Part shown: positions 17,626 to 25,921 of the stretch, piece after piece
How the letters are laid out: the number at the start of each line of letters is the position of its first letter
Numbering within the stretch: the stretch's first letter is position 1
Source: Nocardiopsis ganjiahuensis DSM 45031
GTDB lineage: Bacteria; Actinomycetota; Actinomycetes; Streptosporangiales; Streptosporangiaceae
Assembly (NCBI RefSeq): GCF_000341085.1
Contig: NZ_ANBA01000002.1
Location: 558,001 to 622,000, forward strand
Direction of reading: 5' to 3'
Length of the DNA: 64,000 bases
Position numbers and translations under genes: made by a program
The notes under the pieces: model-generated
What the model was told of the DNA's origin: nothing
The model's database searches: none
Seen by the model: the letters and a program-made list of their open reading frames with translations, nothing else

Positions 17626-18705
17626 CTACAGGAGACCCAACCGGGACAGACCTCTCAGCACCCTGGCCCAGAAGCCGGAGTCCTCGGGCCCCGGCAGCGC
17701 GGTCACCGCTGATGAGGCCAGGTCCGCGGGGGCGTCGGCCAGGACGGTGTAGACGAAACCGTTCGCCTGCCACACGCTCTGGTACTGGCCCACGTCTCCG
17801 CCGAAGATCGTGTCGTGCCCTGTTGTGACGCCGCCTCCCCCCGTTCCGGTTCCGGCGTATCCGTTACGAAGTGTGGAGGGATGTTCGGTTCCCAGCTTGC
17901 CACGTTGGGTGAAGACCGACACCTGGGAGAGCCCGTCCGAGTAGACGGCGTGCACGACCTGCTCGCCCTCGTAGCGCTTGGCGCGGGCGTCGACCAGCCT
18001 GAGGTTCCAGGTCAGGTTCTCGGGCATCACCCAGCCCGCCTCGCGCAGGTCGCTGCGCTCCTCGCTGTTGAGCGCGTCGCCCCAGGGGGAGTCCCCGAGG
18101 ACCTCGTCCGGCCAGGCGCCCTCGCCCAGGCTGAGGTCGGTGAGGTGGCTGCTGAAGGCCGGTTCGCCCGCCCGGTCGTACACGGTGTGGCCGAGGAGCA
18201 GGTCTGTCTCGGTGTCCACCCAGAAGCGCCCGGCGACGGTGGAGTCCGCGCGCAGCACCTCCACCAGGTGGGCCGGGCGGCCGTCGAGGCGGCCGGGGCC
18301 CGTGTCCACCACGTGGTAGTTCTCTTCCAACGCGTCCAGCAGGCGCTCGTCGAGGGACTCCAGGGCGGAGGAGGCCAGCACGACGAAGGCCTGTTCCCCG
18401 TTCTCGCCCTCTCCGGCCGTCGGCGACATGGCCACGCCGGCGCCGGGGCGGTTGACCACGTGCACGTCGACCCCGTCCCGGTCGCTGTTCTGCGGGCCCC
18501 GCACCTCACGGACGGCGCTGTAGGCCACCCGGTTGTTGGCGGCGGCCGCGCGTTGCAGCACGGCCATGCCGTCGTCCTCACCCTTGGCCGGGACCGAGGT
18601 CGCGTCCGGGTGCACCGCACCGGTCAGCACGAGGACGCACAACAGCGCGGCGACGACGGAAGCGGGACCGGAGTTCGGGCCGGAAGAGGGGTGCCCAGCC
18701 CTCAA
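17626..18705 (-). CDS. MucB/RseB-like sigma-E regulatory protein
   Basis: The 359-residue product has an N-terminal export signal (VVAALLCVLVLTGAV) and an extracytoplasmic domain like MucB/RseB, with RVAYSAVREVRG, a FWVDTETDLLLGHTVYDRAG strand pair and a C-terminal GFVYTVLAD segment. RseB proteins bind and protect the anti-sigma factor outside the membrane. The start is TTG 18705, overlapping the anti-sigma stop as TTGA, so translation is coupled. This gene is not in the mycobacterial sigE locus that I know, which goes straight from rseA to htrA. The assignment combines fold-like sequence features and operon position. Confidence 0.75.
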   Translation of the reverse strand: MRAGHPSSGPNSGPASVVAALLCVLVLTGAVHPDATSVPAKGEDDGMAVLQRAAAANNRVAYSAVREVRGPQNSDRDGVDVHVVNRPGAGVAMSPTAGEGENGEQAFVVLASSALESLDERLLDALEENYHVVDTGPGRLDGRPAHLVEVLRADSTVAGRFWVDTETDLLLGHTVYDRAGEPAFSSHLTDLSLGEGAWPDEVLGDSPWGDALNSEERSDLREAGWVMPENLTWNLRLVDARAKRYEGEQVVHAVYSDGLSQVSVFTQRGKLGTEHPSTLRNGYAGTGTGGGGVTTGHDTIFGGDVGQYQSVWQANGFVYTVLADAPADLASSAVTALPGPEDSGFWARVLRGLSRLGLL

Positions 18706-19436
18706 CGGGTCGTGTCGGTCGACGCCGAGGGGCGCTCGGCCGCGACGGGCAGGGGCTCGAACGGCGGGCGGTCCGCGGGCAGCGGTTCCACGACCGGGAT
18801 CTGGCGGCTGGTCACCGCGTGCTCGACCGCGAAGTCGGTCAGGTGGGGTTCCACCACCGGGGCGTCCTCGCCCTCACCGCCCGCCACGAACGCGCTCCCC
18901 AGGAGCGCCGTTGCCACCGCCAGCCCGGCGACCGCGTAGCGCCCGCCGGAGAAGTGCGGCAGCAGGCCGGAGAACCGGTCGGCGCCGCCCTGGCGTTCGG
19001 GCCGCGGCGGAACGTGCCGCTCCGGCCGGGTGCGCGGGCCGCTCCCCTGCTCGGTGCTCGACCCGGTCGGGCCCGCCATCAGGGGCCCACCCCCGGGGAA
19101 CCCACCGAGAGGGCGGGAGTGTCCCAGTGGCGGGCTGGACCCGAAAGGGCTGTTCGGGGGCGGGTCGGAGGGGCCTCCATCACCCCGGTCACCGGGTCTG
19201 CCGCCGGGACCCGCGGCCGGGCCGCCCAGGCCGGGCTGGGACATCAGGCGGCCCATGAAGTCCATGTCGGGTTCGGGTTCGCCGAGCCCGGTGAGCCGGC
19301 GCTTGAGCCGGCGCATCATGTCGGCCTCGAAGCGGCACGACTCGCACTTGGCCAGATGGATGAGGGCGCGCTCGTGTTCGGCCGCGCCCAGTTCCCCGTC
19401 GATGAGCGCCGAGAGGCGCTCCCCGAGGTGGTCCAT
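18702..19436 (-). CDS. rseA: Anti-sigma-E factor with zinc-binding domain
   Basis: The 244-residue protein has an N-terminal zf-HC2/ZAS domain with the Hx3Cx2C motif HLAKCESC at about residues 29-36, a Pro/Gly-rich linker, one membrane helix (YAVAGLAVATALLGSAFVAG) and an external tail. It should hold SigE inactive at the membrane. ATG 19436 lies two bases after the sigE stop and has GGAG five bases upstream, so the two are translated together; GTG 19442 (GTGA overlap) is an alternative. The transmembrane helix distinguishes it from soluble mycobacterial RseA. Confidence 0.88.
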   Translation of the reverse strand: MDHLGERLSALIDGELGAAEHERALIHLAKCESCRFEADMMRRLKRRLTGLGEPEPDMDFMGRLMSQPGLGGPAAGPGGRPGDRGDGGPSDPPPNSPFGSSPPLGHSRPLGGFPGGGPLMAGPTGSSTEQGSGPRTRPERHVPPRPERQGGADRFSGLLPHFSGGRYAVAGLAVATALLGSAFVAGGEGEDAPVVEPHLTDFAVEHAVTSRQIPVVEPLPADRPPFEPLPVAAERPSASTDTTR

Positions 19437-19438
19437 GC

Positions 19439-20083
19439 TCACTCCGCCTCCCCGTGCATCACGTTGGTTCCACCGTTCCGGGGTCCGCCGGGGCCGTCGT
19501 TCTCGGCCGCCAGGGACCTGCGGTGCTCCAGGGCGCGGCGGAGTTGGGCACGGCCCCGGTGGATACGGCTGCGGACGGTGCCGAGCTTGACGTCGAGGGT
19601 CGCCGCGATCTCCTCGTAGGAGAGCCCCTCGATGTCGCACAGCACGACGGGGGCGCGGAACTCGGCGGGCAGGGCGTCCAGCGCGCTCTGGATGTCGGCG
19701 TCGAAGTGCCGGTCGTGGTAGCGCTGGGCCGGTGAGGGCTCGCGGCCCTCCAGGCGTTCGTCGGCGTTGTCGGCCAGACCCTCGAAGCGGATGCGGGCCT
19801 TGCGCCGGGCCATGTCGAGGAAGAGGTTGGTGGTGATGCGGTGGAGCCACCCCTCGAAGGTTCCGGGGGTGTAGTTGGCGAGGGAGCGGAACACACGGAT
19901 GAAGACCTCCTGGGTGAGGTCCTCGGCGTCGTGCTTGTTCCCGGTGAGGCGATAGGCCAGCCGGTAGACCCGCGGCGAGTGAACGCGCACGACCTCTTCC
20001 CAGCTCGGGGGTTCCCATGCCTCGAACTCCACGGCTGGGCCGGTCTCTGGCACCGCGCTGCTCCCTTCGTCCCGCTGATCCAC
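19439..20083 (-). CDS. sigE: ECF RNA polymerase sigma factor SigE
   Basis: The 214-residue protein has region 2 ([20 protein letters not shown] through [17 protein letters not shown]) and region 4 ([20 protein letters not shown] and [18 protein letters not shown]) typical of group 4 sigma factors. It directs transcription of envelope-stress genes. The start is GTG 20083. It heads a four-gene operon with its anti-sigma, an RseB-like protein and HtrA. An ECF-type promoter at 20160-20190 suggests it activates its own operon. Gene order with the divergent O-methyltransferase matches Rv1220c-sigE of M. tuberculosis. Confidence 0.93.
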   Translation of the reverse strand: MDQRDEGSSAVPETGPAVEFEAWEPPSWEEVVRVHSPRVYRLAYRLTGNKHDAEDLTQEVFIRVFRSLANYTPGTFEGWLHRITTNLFLDMARRKARIRFEGLADNADERLEGREPSPAQRYHDRHFDADIQSALDALPAEFRAPVVLCDIEGLSYEEIAATLDVKLGTVRSRIHRGRAQLRRALEHRRSLAAENDGPGGPRNGGTNVMHGEAE

Positions 20084-20159
20084 TCCACGAGCCGATCCTT
20101 CACACGGGGGTCGGTCGGGGGGAGTTTACTTCGTGGCGATCAACGTGCGTTCATCCCGA

Positions 20160-20190
20160 TTCAACGCCGGGGGACGCCGATTAAGTTCCC
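20160..20190 (-). promoter_or_regulatory. Sigma-E-type promoter of sigE operon
   Basis: On the minus strand GGGAACTT is followed after exactly 16 bases by CGTTGAA. This matches the GGAAC...CGTT consensus of SigE/SigH-type ECF sigma factors with correct spacing. Transcription would start near 20153, about 70 bases before the sigE GTG. Confidence 0.8.
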
Positions 20191-20274
20191 GTCGCCACAC
20201 TCGGAGTTCCGACCGGATCAGGCTAGTCTTTTGCCCAGGGACAATACCTGGACGCGACCGCCATTCTACGGTGG

Positions 20275-20997
20275 GTGACCATCCCCCGGTCAGAGCGCCT
20301 GGCCACGATATTCAGCAGTACTTGGGAGGCCGTCATCAGCGCAGAAGAGAGCGTCGCCCGGACCGCGTGGGTCCGGACCGAGCAGGCTCGGTTCGAGGAG
20401 TCCGCCATGGGCGATGGTCCTCTGGCGGACGCCTACGACGCGGGGGTCCGTGCCGCGGCACCGCCCGTGGACGCGGCGACGGGGGCCGCGCTGCGGTTCC
20501 TCACCGCCGCGATAGGGGCCAGATCGGTGGTGGAGATCGGCACCGGGTGCGGGACGTCGGCGATCTGGCTGCTGCGGGGGATGGCCCCGGAGGGGATCCT
20601 GACGACGGTGGACGTCAACGCCGCCTACCAGGACTACGCGCGATCGGCCCTCTCCCGGGCGGGTTTCGGTGCGGGGCGGGCCCGCCTGATCCGCGGTACG
20701 GCGCTGGAGGTGCTGCCCCGGCTGACCGACGGCGGCTACGACATGGTGACGGTCGATGCCGACCAGGTCTCCTACCCGGCCTACCTGGAGGAGGCGCTGC
20801 GGCTGCTGCGCCCGGGCGGGGTCGTGGTGTTCAACAACGTCATGACGGCCTCGGGCGAGCCGGACGGCCCGCTGCGGGTCCCGGGTCCGGCGGAGGTCGC
20901 CGTGCGTGAGGTGATGCAGCGGATGCGGGAGGACGAGGCGTTCATCCCCCTGCTGGTCCCGGTCGGCGAGGGCCTGCTCGCGGCGATCCGCCCGTAG
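20275..20997 (+). CDS. SAM-dependent O-methyltransferase (family 3)
   Basis: The 240-residue protein has motif I VVEIGTGCGTSAIWLL (85-100), the ribose-binding acidic residue in TTVDVN, and the metal-binding YDMVTVDADQVSYPAYLEEAL block of cation-dependent O-methyltransferases. It lies divergent from sigE, as does Rv1220c in M. tuberculosis, so it is a conserved partner of that locus; its substrate is not known. GTG 20275 has only a weak ribosome site. Confidence 0.88.
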   Translation: MTIPRSERLATIFSSTWEAVISAEESVARTAWVRTEQARFEESAMGDGPLADAYDAGVRAAAPPVDAATGAALRFLTAAIGARSVVEIGTGCGTSAIWLLRGMAPEGILTTVDVNAAYQDYARSALSRAGFGAGRARLIRGTALEVLPRLTDGGYDMVTVDADQVSYPAYLEEALRLLRPGGVVVFNNVMTASGEPDGPLRVPGPAEVAVREVMQRMREDEAFIPLLVPVGEGLLAAIRP

Positions 20998-21016
20998 GGC
21001 GCAGCGGAGACGCCGA

Positions 21017-21053
21017 GGGCCCGGCCGGAAGACCTCTTCCGTCCGGGCCCCTT
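21017..21053. terminator. Terminator between methyltransferase and pepA
   Basis: GGGCCCGG-C-CGGAAGA, a two-base loop, then TCTTCCG-T-CCGGGCCC forms a 16-pair stem with one mismatch between convergent genes, followed by CTT. Confidence 0.8.
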
Positions 21054-21065
21054 CCGTTCGCGGAC

Positions 21066-22544
21066 CTACTTCCGGGCGAGCCAGCGCAGCAGGGTCCGGG
21101 TGGCGAAGGCCGTTCCGCCCTTGGAGAGCAGGCCGCTCTCCTTCATGGACCGGCCCGGACCGGCGATGTCCAGGTGGGCCCAGGGCAGGCCGCCGGTGAA
21201 CTCGCGCAGGAACAGCGCCGCGTCGGTGGCGCCGGCCGGGCCGAAGTCCCCGCCGCGGGTGCCGATGTTGGCCAGGTCCGCCACCCGGGACTCGGTGGTG
21301 GGGACGTAGTCCTCCGTGAGCGGCATCCGCCAGAGCGGCTCACCCGACTCCTGGCCGGCCGTCTCGATCTCGGCCGCCACCGTGTCGTCGGTGGCGTACA
21401 GCGCGCCGATCCCGGTGCCCAGCGCCAGCTTGGCGGCGCCGGTCAGGGTGGCGACGTCGACCAGGACGTCCGGGTCGAGCTCGGTGCTGGCGTAGCCCAT
21501 GGCGTCGGCCAGGACCAGGCGGCCCTCGGCGTCGGAGTTGAGCACCTCGACGGTCTTGCCGGTGTAGGTGGTCAGCACGTCACCGATGCGGGTGGAGTCG
21601 CCGCCGAAGGCGTTCTCCGCCAGCGCGAGCAGGCCGGTGACCCGGACCCCCGCCCCCACGGACGCCAGCGCCGACAGGACGGCCAGCACGATCGCCGAAC
21701 CGCTCATGTCGGTCTTCATGAGCTTCATGTTGTCGTTGGGCTTGAGCGAGAGACCACCGGTGTCGAAGGTGATGCCCTTGCCGACCAGCACCACGTGCCC
21801 GGTGGGGTTCTCCGGCGTGTAGGACAGCTGCACCAGCCGGGGCGGCCGGGCCGAACCCTGACCGACAGCGAGGATGGCGCCGAAGCCCGCGCCCTCCAGG
21901 TCCTTCTCGTCCCAGACGCGTACGTCGAGGCCGACGTCGCCGGCCACCTCGCGCGCCCGGGCGGCCATCCACTCCGGGTCCTTGGTCAACGAGGGGGTGT
22001 TGATCAGGTCCCGGGCCAGGGCGGTGGCCGTGGCCAGGGCGGTGCCCCGGGTCAGGGCGTCGGCCAGGGCCGCGGTGTCGCCGACGACGTCGATGACGCC
22101 CGCGGGGCGCTGGTCCGCCGGGGTCTCGGCGCTCTTGAGCGTGAAGGTGTAGGAGGCGAGCAGGGCGCCCTCGGCGAAGGCCGTGGCCGCCGCGTCGTCC
22201 GCGCCCGGCCAGGCGAGGGCGACGCGCTCGTTGCCCCGTGCGGCCCGGGAGAGGGCGGCGCCGGCCTTCCGGAGGTCGTCGGGGCTACCCGAGCCGACTC
22301 CGAGAAGGGCCAGGCGGACCAGGCCCCCGTCCCGGGACACCGGGAACTGGGAGAGCTCACCGGGCTTGCCGGTGAGCGCGTAGTGCGCGAACAGATCCGC
22401 GAGCGGTGACGGAAGGACCTGTGTCAATCCGCCGTCGGTGACCCCTTCGACCGCCTCGGGGCCTTCCTCGCCCGTGAGTACGGGGAGGACCAGCAGGTCC
22501 GCGGTGGATTCGGCGAGGGTCCCCGGTACGGGGTGGATCTCCAT
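21066..22544 (-). CDS. pepA: Leucyl aminopeptidase (M17)
   Basis: The 492-residue protein has the M17 C-terminal catalytic domain with GKGITFDTGGLSLKP, KTDMSGSA, the signature NSDAEGRLVLADA, and LTGAAKLALG, which together supply the two-metal centre. It removes N-terminal residues from cytoplasmic peptides. I prefer ATG 22544 (MEIHPVPGTLAEST), which fits the family; an in-frame GTG at 22577 would add 11 residues. Neither start has a clear ribosome site. It is convergent with the O-methyltransferase. Confidence 0.92.
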   Translation of the reverse strand: MEIHPVPGTLAESTADLLVLPVLTGEEGPEAVEGVTDGGLTQVLPSPLADLFAHYALTGKPGELSQFPVSRDGGLVRLALLGVGSGSPDDLRKAGAALSRAARGNERVALAWPGADDAAATAFAEGALLASYTFTLKSAETPADQRPAGVIDVVGDTAALADALTRGTALATATALARDLINTPSLTKDPEWMAARAREVAGDVGLDVRVWDEKDLEGAGFGAILAVGQGSARPPRLVQLSYTPENPTGHVVLVGKGITFDTGGLSLKPNDNMKLMKTDMSGSAIVLAVLSALASVGAGVRVTGLLALAENAFGGDSTRIGDVLTTYTGKTVEVLNSDAEGRLVLADAMGYASTELDPDVLVDVATLTGAAKLALGTGIGALYATDDTVAAEIETAGQESGEPLWRMPLTEDYVPTTESRVADLANIGTRGGDFGPAGATDAALFLREFTGGLPWAHLDIAGPGRSMKESGLLSKGGTAFATRTLLRWLARK

Positions 22545-22665
22545 GGCGAATGGCACAGGCCGCTCACAATCGTTCACTCAATGGGAGGTTCACGCGTTTG
22601 GGAGGTGTGGAACCTCGGGGGTCATCAGGGCGTTCCGGCCCAGGTGGGGGACGGTTTGTGTCCGG

Positions 22666-22833
22666 TTATCCGACGACACCCTGCAGCGCGTCCCGAAGCT
22701 CGGTGGCCTCGTCCGGCGTGAGCTCCACGACCAGACGGCCGCCGCCCTCGAGCGGGACCCGCATGATGATGCCGCGGCCCTCCTTGGTGACCTCCATCGG
22801 CCCATCGCTGGTCCTCGGCTTCATCGCCGCCAT
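22666..22833 (-). CDS. DUF3117 domain-containing protein
   Basis: The 55-residue product (MAAMKPRTSDGPMEVTKEGR at its N-terminus, ending DALQGVVG) is the highly conserved actinobacterial DUF3117 protein. Function is unknown; it is small, soluble and near invariant across actinobacteria. ATG 22833 has AAGGGGA five bases upstream. Its M. tuberculosis counterpart, Rv1211, is in the same syntenic block. Confidence 0.92.
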   Translation of the reverse strand: MAAMKPRTSDGPMEVTKEGRGIIMRVPLEGGGRLVVELTPDEATELRDALQGVVG

Positions 22834-23217
22834 GCCATTCCCCTTTCTAGGTGTTCCTCGCGGGTGACCGGGGCCGACCCACAGCACCGACGCCGATCCG
22901 CTGGAACGTCTCGGCTCCGGAGCCGTAGGCCGGTTCCGCGTGACTCGTGCCCGTGTGGCTTAAGGGACGTGAATCACTCTTCGACCATTATCTCGGAGGT
23001 TGACCCCTGGGTGTGCGCCAGGCGACAGCCAGGTCCCTCCGTGAGTGCCCGCCAACGAGGAATCGTTGGACAGTAAGGTTATATCGGTCTCGACCGAAAC
23101 CCGCGCGGAGCGAGAGCGGCCCCACGGACTATTGCCCCAGGGCAGCGGGTCAAACCAGGAAGCCGACCGAAGCCCTCCCGACGGTGCCGGCCTGCGACTT
23201 CCGTCCTCGGTCTCCGC
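22834..23217. other. 384-base non-coding gap with two inverted repeats
   Basis: No convincing gene is present. The gap is relatively AT-rich near 23050-23100. It contains CCAACGA-GGAA-TCGTTGG (23052-23069) and TCGGT-CTCG-ACCGA (23084-23097). On the minus strand the second repeat abuts TATAAC (23078-23083), a possible -10 box for the DUF3117 gene, giving it a leader of about 240 bases. Confidence 0.5.
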
Positions 23218-23802
23218 TCAGTCCAACGTGCCGGTGGAGACCATCCGGGTTCCCTCACGGGTGACGGAGGACCACTCCGCGTTGAGCCCCACGCCATCCG
23301 AAACGGGCCAGAGCGTCAGTTCCGACTCGTCGACACAACGGTCCTCGGGGTCGGAGGTCTCGGTGTAGGAGTACACCAGCCGGTCGCCGTCGCGCGCCGA
23401 CAGCTCCAGGGTCCCGAAGCAGGAGAAGGTGGTCCAGACGGTGCTGCCGCGTTCGGCGCCCTCCTCGATCCGCACCTGGGCGTCCCACTCGGCGACGGGC
23501 TCCCCGTCGGTGTCGACCTGGTTCATCTGTCCCGACCACGATCCGACGAACTCGTCGGGGTCGGACGTGGTGGTGACCGTGTCGGCGTCGGAGTCGCCCA
23601 GGTAGGTCCAGGCCGCGAAGGACCCGCCCCCGAGCAGCAGGAGCACGGCCACGGCCAGTGCCGCCTTGGTGAACTGGCGGCGGCGCTTGCCGCTGTGCCG
23701 GGTGGAACGGGGCGGCGGCCACAGGGACATCTGGCGCACCGGGGTGGAGGAGTTCCCGGGCCCGTCCTCTGAGCCCGCCCGGAGTTCGGCTGCTGTGTCC
23801 AT
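23218..23802 (-). CDS. Uncharacterised single-pass membrane protein
   Basis: The family is not recognised. The 194-residue product has a cytoplasmic N-terminus ending in a basic stretch (TRHSGKRRRQFTK), one membrane helix (AALAVAVLLLLGGGSFAAW) and an extracytoplasmic domain of about 115 residues with two cysteines, predicted mostly beta (DEFVGSWSGQMNQV, TVWTTFSCFGTLELS, RLVYSYTE). The pattern resembles small lipocalin-like or kinase-sensor domains, but this is weak. ATG 23802 has GGTGAGG nine bases upstream; ATG 23811 is an alternative. Confidence 0.7.
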   Translation of the reverse strand: MDTAAELRAGSEDGPGNSSTPVRQMSLWPPPRSTRHSGKRRRQFTKAALAVAVLLLLGGGSFAAWTYLGDSDADTVTTTSDPDEFVGSWSGQMNQVDTDGEPVAEWDAQVRIEEGAERGSTVWTTFSCFGTLELSARDGDRLVYSYTETSDPEDRCVDESELTLWPVSDGVGLNAEWSSVTREGTRMVSTGTLD

Positions 23803-24019
23803 CCTCGCCATCCTCACCGACGGTCCACCCGCTCCGGCGGAGCGGGGGTACGCATGTACAGCGACCGAGAATAGAGCACCCGAACACACCACATCCGACC
23901 AAGAACGACACATCGGATGTGATGCACGGCATACCCGGCCCGGGTGCCCCGGAGCTCCTCGGCGCCCCGGACAGGCCCGGAGGGGCCCGTGCTCGGAGCA
24001 GCGGAGGTCGGGACGCGAC

Positions 24020-24574
24020 CTAGACCTGCTCGTCGCGCCTTCCGCCGCCGACCGCGGCGTCGTCGTCCCGGGACGGGGTCTCGGTCTCGGAAGCGTGGTC
24101 AGCGGAGGACTCGGGGGCGAAGGCGGAGTCGGGAACGCGTTCGGCGGAGGCTCCGCCGGGCTCGGCGGACGCAGCGGCCGCGGACTCGGCGGGAGCCCGG
24201 TCGGCCGGCAGTTCCCCCTCGCCCGGAAGGTACGAGCCGGGCTGGGGCCCGGAGCCCCGGGGGACGTAGGACGGGTCCAGGCGGGCCAGCCGCCACTCCA
24301 GGTCCTCGATCCGCTCCTCCCGCTCGCGCAGGGTCCCCGTGAGCCGGACCAGCAGCTCGTCGACCGCGCGCACGTGGTACCCCCACATGGACAGGGGGAG
24401 CAGGAGGCCGCCCAGGTCCCGGGAGCCCACGGGGCGCCCCTCGGGCAGGTTCAGCGGGGGGAAGTCCGCCTCGAACCGGGCGAGCTGGCCGCCCTTGCCG
24501 AGCACGACGTAGACCACGCCGACGAGCACGGCGAGCGCGGCAGCGGCGACCAGGATCATGATGAAGAAAGGCAC
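24020..24574 (-). CDS. DivIVA-like domain membrane protein
   Basis: The 184-residue protein has an N-terminal membrane helix (MILVAAAALAVLVGVVYVVL), then a short segment with GYHVRAVDELLVRLTG and a coiled-coil stretch REREERIEDLEWRLARL, which match the DivIVA-like small actinobacterial proteins, and a disordered acidic/Ala-rich tail. It probably sits at the membrane and oligomerises; a cell-pole or septum role is inferred from the family only. The start is GTG 24574; ATG 24559 is possible. Position matches Rv1209 in the M. tuberculosis order. Confidence 0.75.
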   Translation of the reverse strand: MPFFIMILVAAAALAVLVGVVYVVLGKGGQLARFEADFPPLNLPEGRPVGSRDLGGLLLPLSMWGYHVRAVDELLVRLTGTLREREERIEDLEWRLARLDPSYVPRGSGPQPGSYLPGEGELPADRAPAESAAAASAEPGGASAERVPDSAFAPESSADHASETETPSRDDDAAVGGGRRDEQV

Positions 24575-24637
24575 GGCACCGATCGTGCCACACCGCCGCA
24601 CTCCCTCGGGAGCCGCTTCGCGTGGGAGACTCGGCGG

Positions 24638-25036
24638 GTGTCGAATCCGCTCTTTCGAGTCCTGACTCCCGACGCCTCTCCCGACCCGGCGTCCGGGACC
24701 GGTTCCGCGCCCCCCTCCTGGACCGCGGACGCGGGGCACCGCCCGTCCGCCGCACGCGTCGCGGAACTGGTCGCGGGGGGACACACCGTCCTGGTCCGCT
24801 GCACGCGACCGGACGGCGAGCCCCCGCGCACGGACCTGCCCCCGGCCCCTCCCGGGATCGCGGGAGCCGTCCCGGTCGAGGCCGCCGAGGAGGTGGCTCT
24901 GGCCGCGGTGTACGCCTGGGCGGGCGCGCGCGTGTTCGTCACGGCCCACCCGGAACGGGTCCGCCGGGCCCTGGACATGGTCGCGTCGGTGCGCGGCGAG
25001 CGCCCGCCCGCCGCCGTGCGCAGGGGACTCGTCTGA
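24638..25036 (+). CDS. Small protein resembling a dihydropteroate synthase C-terminus
   Basis: The 132-residue product starts at GTG 24638 with GGGAG upstream. The N-terminal 60 residues are Pro/Ala-rich. The C-terminal part (VYAWAGARVFVTAHPERV, ALDMVASVRGERPPAAVRRG) resembles the last 45 residues of FolP2-type dihydropteroate synthase. Pterin and sulfa-binding motifs of a working enzyme are absent. The gene occupies the folP2 position of the syntenic mycobacterial block (between LOG and DivIVA-like genes). I infer a remnant or a divergent non-catalytic descendant. It is convergent with the LOG gene. Confidence 0.6.
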   Translation: MSNPLFRVLTPDASPDPASGTGSAPPSWTADAGHRPSAARVAELVAGGHTVLVRCTRPDGEPPRTDLPPAPPGIAGAVPVEAAEEVALAAVYAWAGARVFVTAHPERVRRALDMVASVRGERPPAAVRRGLV

Positions 25037-25061
25037 GAGCGGACCCGCCCCGGGGCCCCGC

Positions 25062-25838
25062 CTAGCTGGAGGGGCCGGGTTCGGTGCGCTCGAACTTGCT
25101 CTCCAGGTGCAGGTGCGCCTGCCGGATGATGTGCACTGCCTCGTCCGGGTCGTCGGTGACGTGGAGCAGCTCCATGTCCTGGTCCGCGATCAGGCCGTGC
25201 TTGAGCAGGCTGGACTCCACCCAGTCGCGCAGACCGCCCCAGAACTCAGTGCCGATCAGCACCACGGGGAAGCGGGTGATCTTCTTGGTCTGGACCAGGG
25301 TGATGGCCTCGAACAGCTCGTCGAGGGTTCCGAACCCGCCCGGCAGCACCACGAAGGCCTGCGAGTACTTCACGAACATCGTCTTGCGCACGAAGAAGTA
25401 CCGGAAGGTCATCCCCATGTCGATGTAGGAGTTGAGCGACTGCTCGAAGGGCAGCTCGATGCCGAGGCCGACGGACAGGCCGCCCGCCTGCTGGGCGCCC
25501 TTGTTCGCCGCCTCCATCATCCCGGGCCCGCCGCCGGTGATGGTGGCGTACCCGGCGTCGGCCAGCTTGGCCCCGACCTCGACGCCCAGTTCGTAGAACT
25601 CGGTCCCGGGCCTGATCCGCGCCGAACCGAAGACGCTCACCGCGGAGGGGAGCTCGGACAGCAGCCCGAAGCCCTCCACGAACTCCGACTGGATGCGCAG
25701 CACCCGCCAGGGGTCGGTGTGCACCCAGTCGGAGGGACCCCTCCGGTCGAGGAGCCGCTGGTCGGTCGTGGTGTCGGGGATCGCGCGGCCACGGTAGGTG
25801 AGTGGCCCGGCACGCCTCACGTCTTCTTCTTCCGTCAT
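25062..25838 (-). CDS. LOG family (TIGR00730) nucleotide 5'-monophosphate phosphoribohydrolase
   Basis: The 258-residue protein has the LOG signatures GGGPGMMEAANKGA and PGGFGTLDELFEAI, with the preceding SVFGSARI strand. Relatives split cytokinin nucleotides or other nucleoside monophosphates to base and ribose phosphate; M. tuberculosis Rv1205 is the positional counterpart. ATG 25838 is preceded by a weak ACGGAC site. It is followed upstream by dapE in the same direction after 83 bases. Confidence 0.9.
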   Translation of the reverse strand: MTEEEDVRRAGPLTYRGRAIPDTTTDQRLLDRRGPSDWVHTDPWRVLRIQSEFVEGFGLLSELPSAVSVFGSARIRPGTEFYELGVEVGAKLADAGYATITGGGPGMMEAANKGAQQAGGLSVGLGIELPFEQSLNSYIDMGMTFRYFFVRKTMFVKYSQAFVVLPGGFGTLDELFEAITLVQTKKITRFPVVLIGTEFWGGLRDWVESSLLKHGLIADQDMELLHVTDDPDEAVHIIRQAHLHLESKFERTEPGPSS

Positions 25839-25921
25839 GTCCGTAAAGCTATCCACCCAGGGCGAGCTCACACCCGAACGACGCGTGACACGCTGGTGAC
25901 CTGTAGCGGACGGGGGCCGGG

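Noticed and set aside
16079..17752. Long open frame on the plus strand opposite htrA
   Set aside because: Antisense shadow caused by high GC; its translation is low-complexity Gly/Arg/Val and the minus-strand protease has all catalytic motifs.
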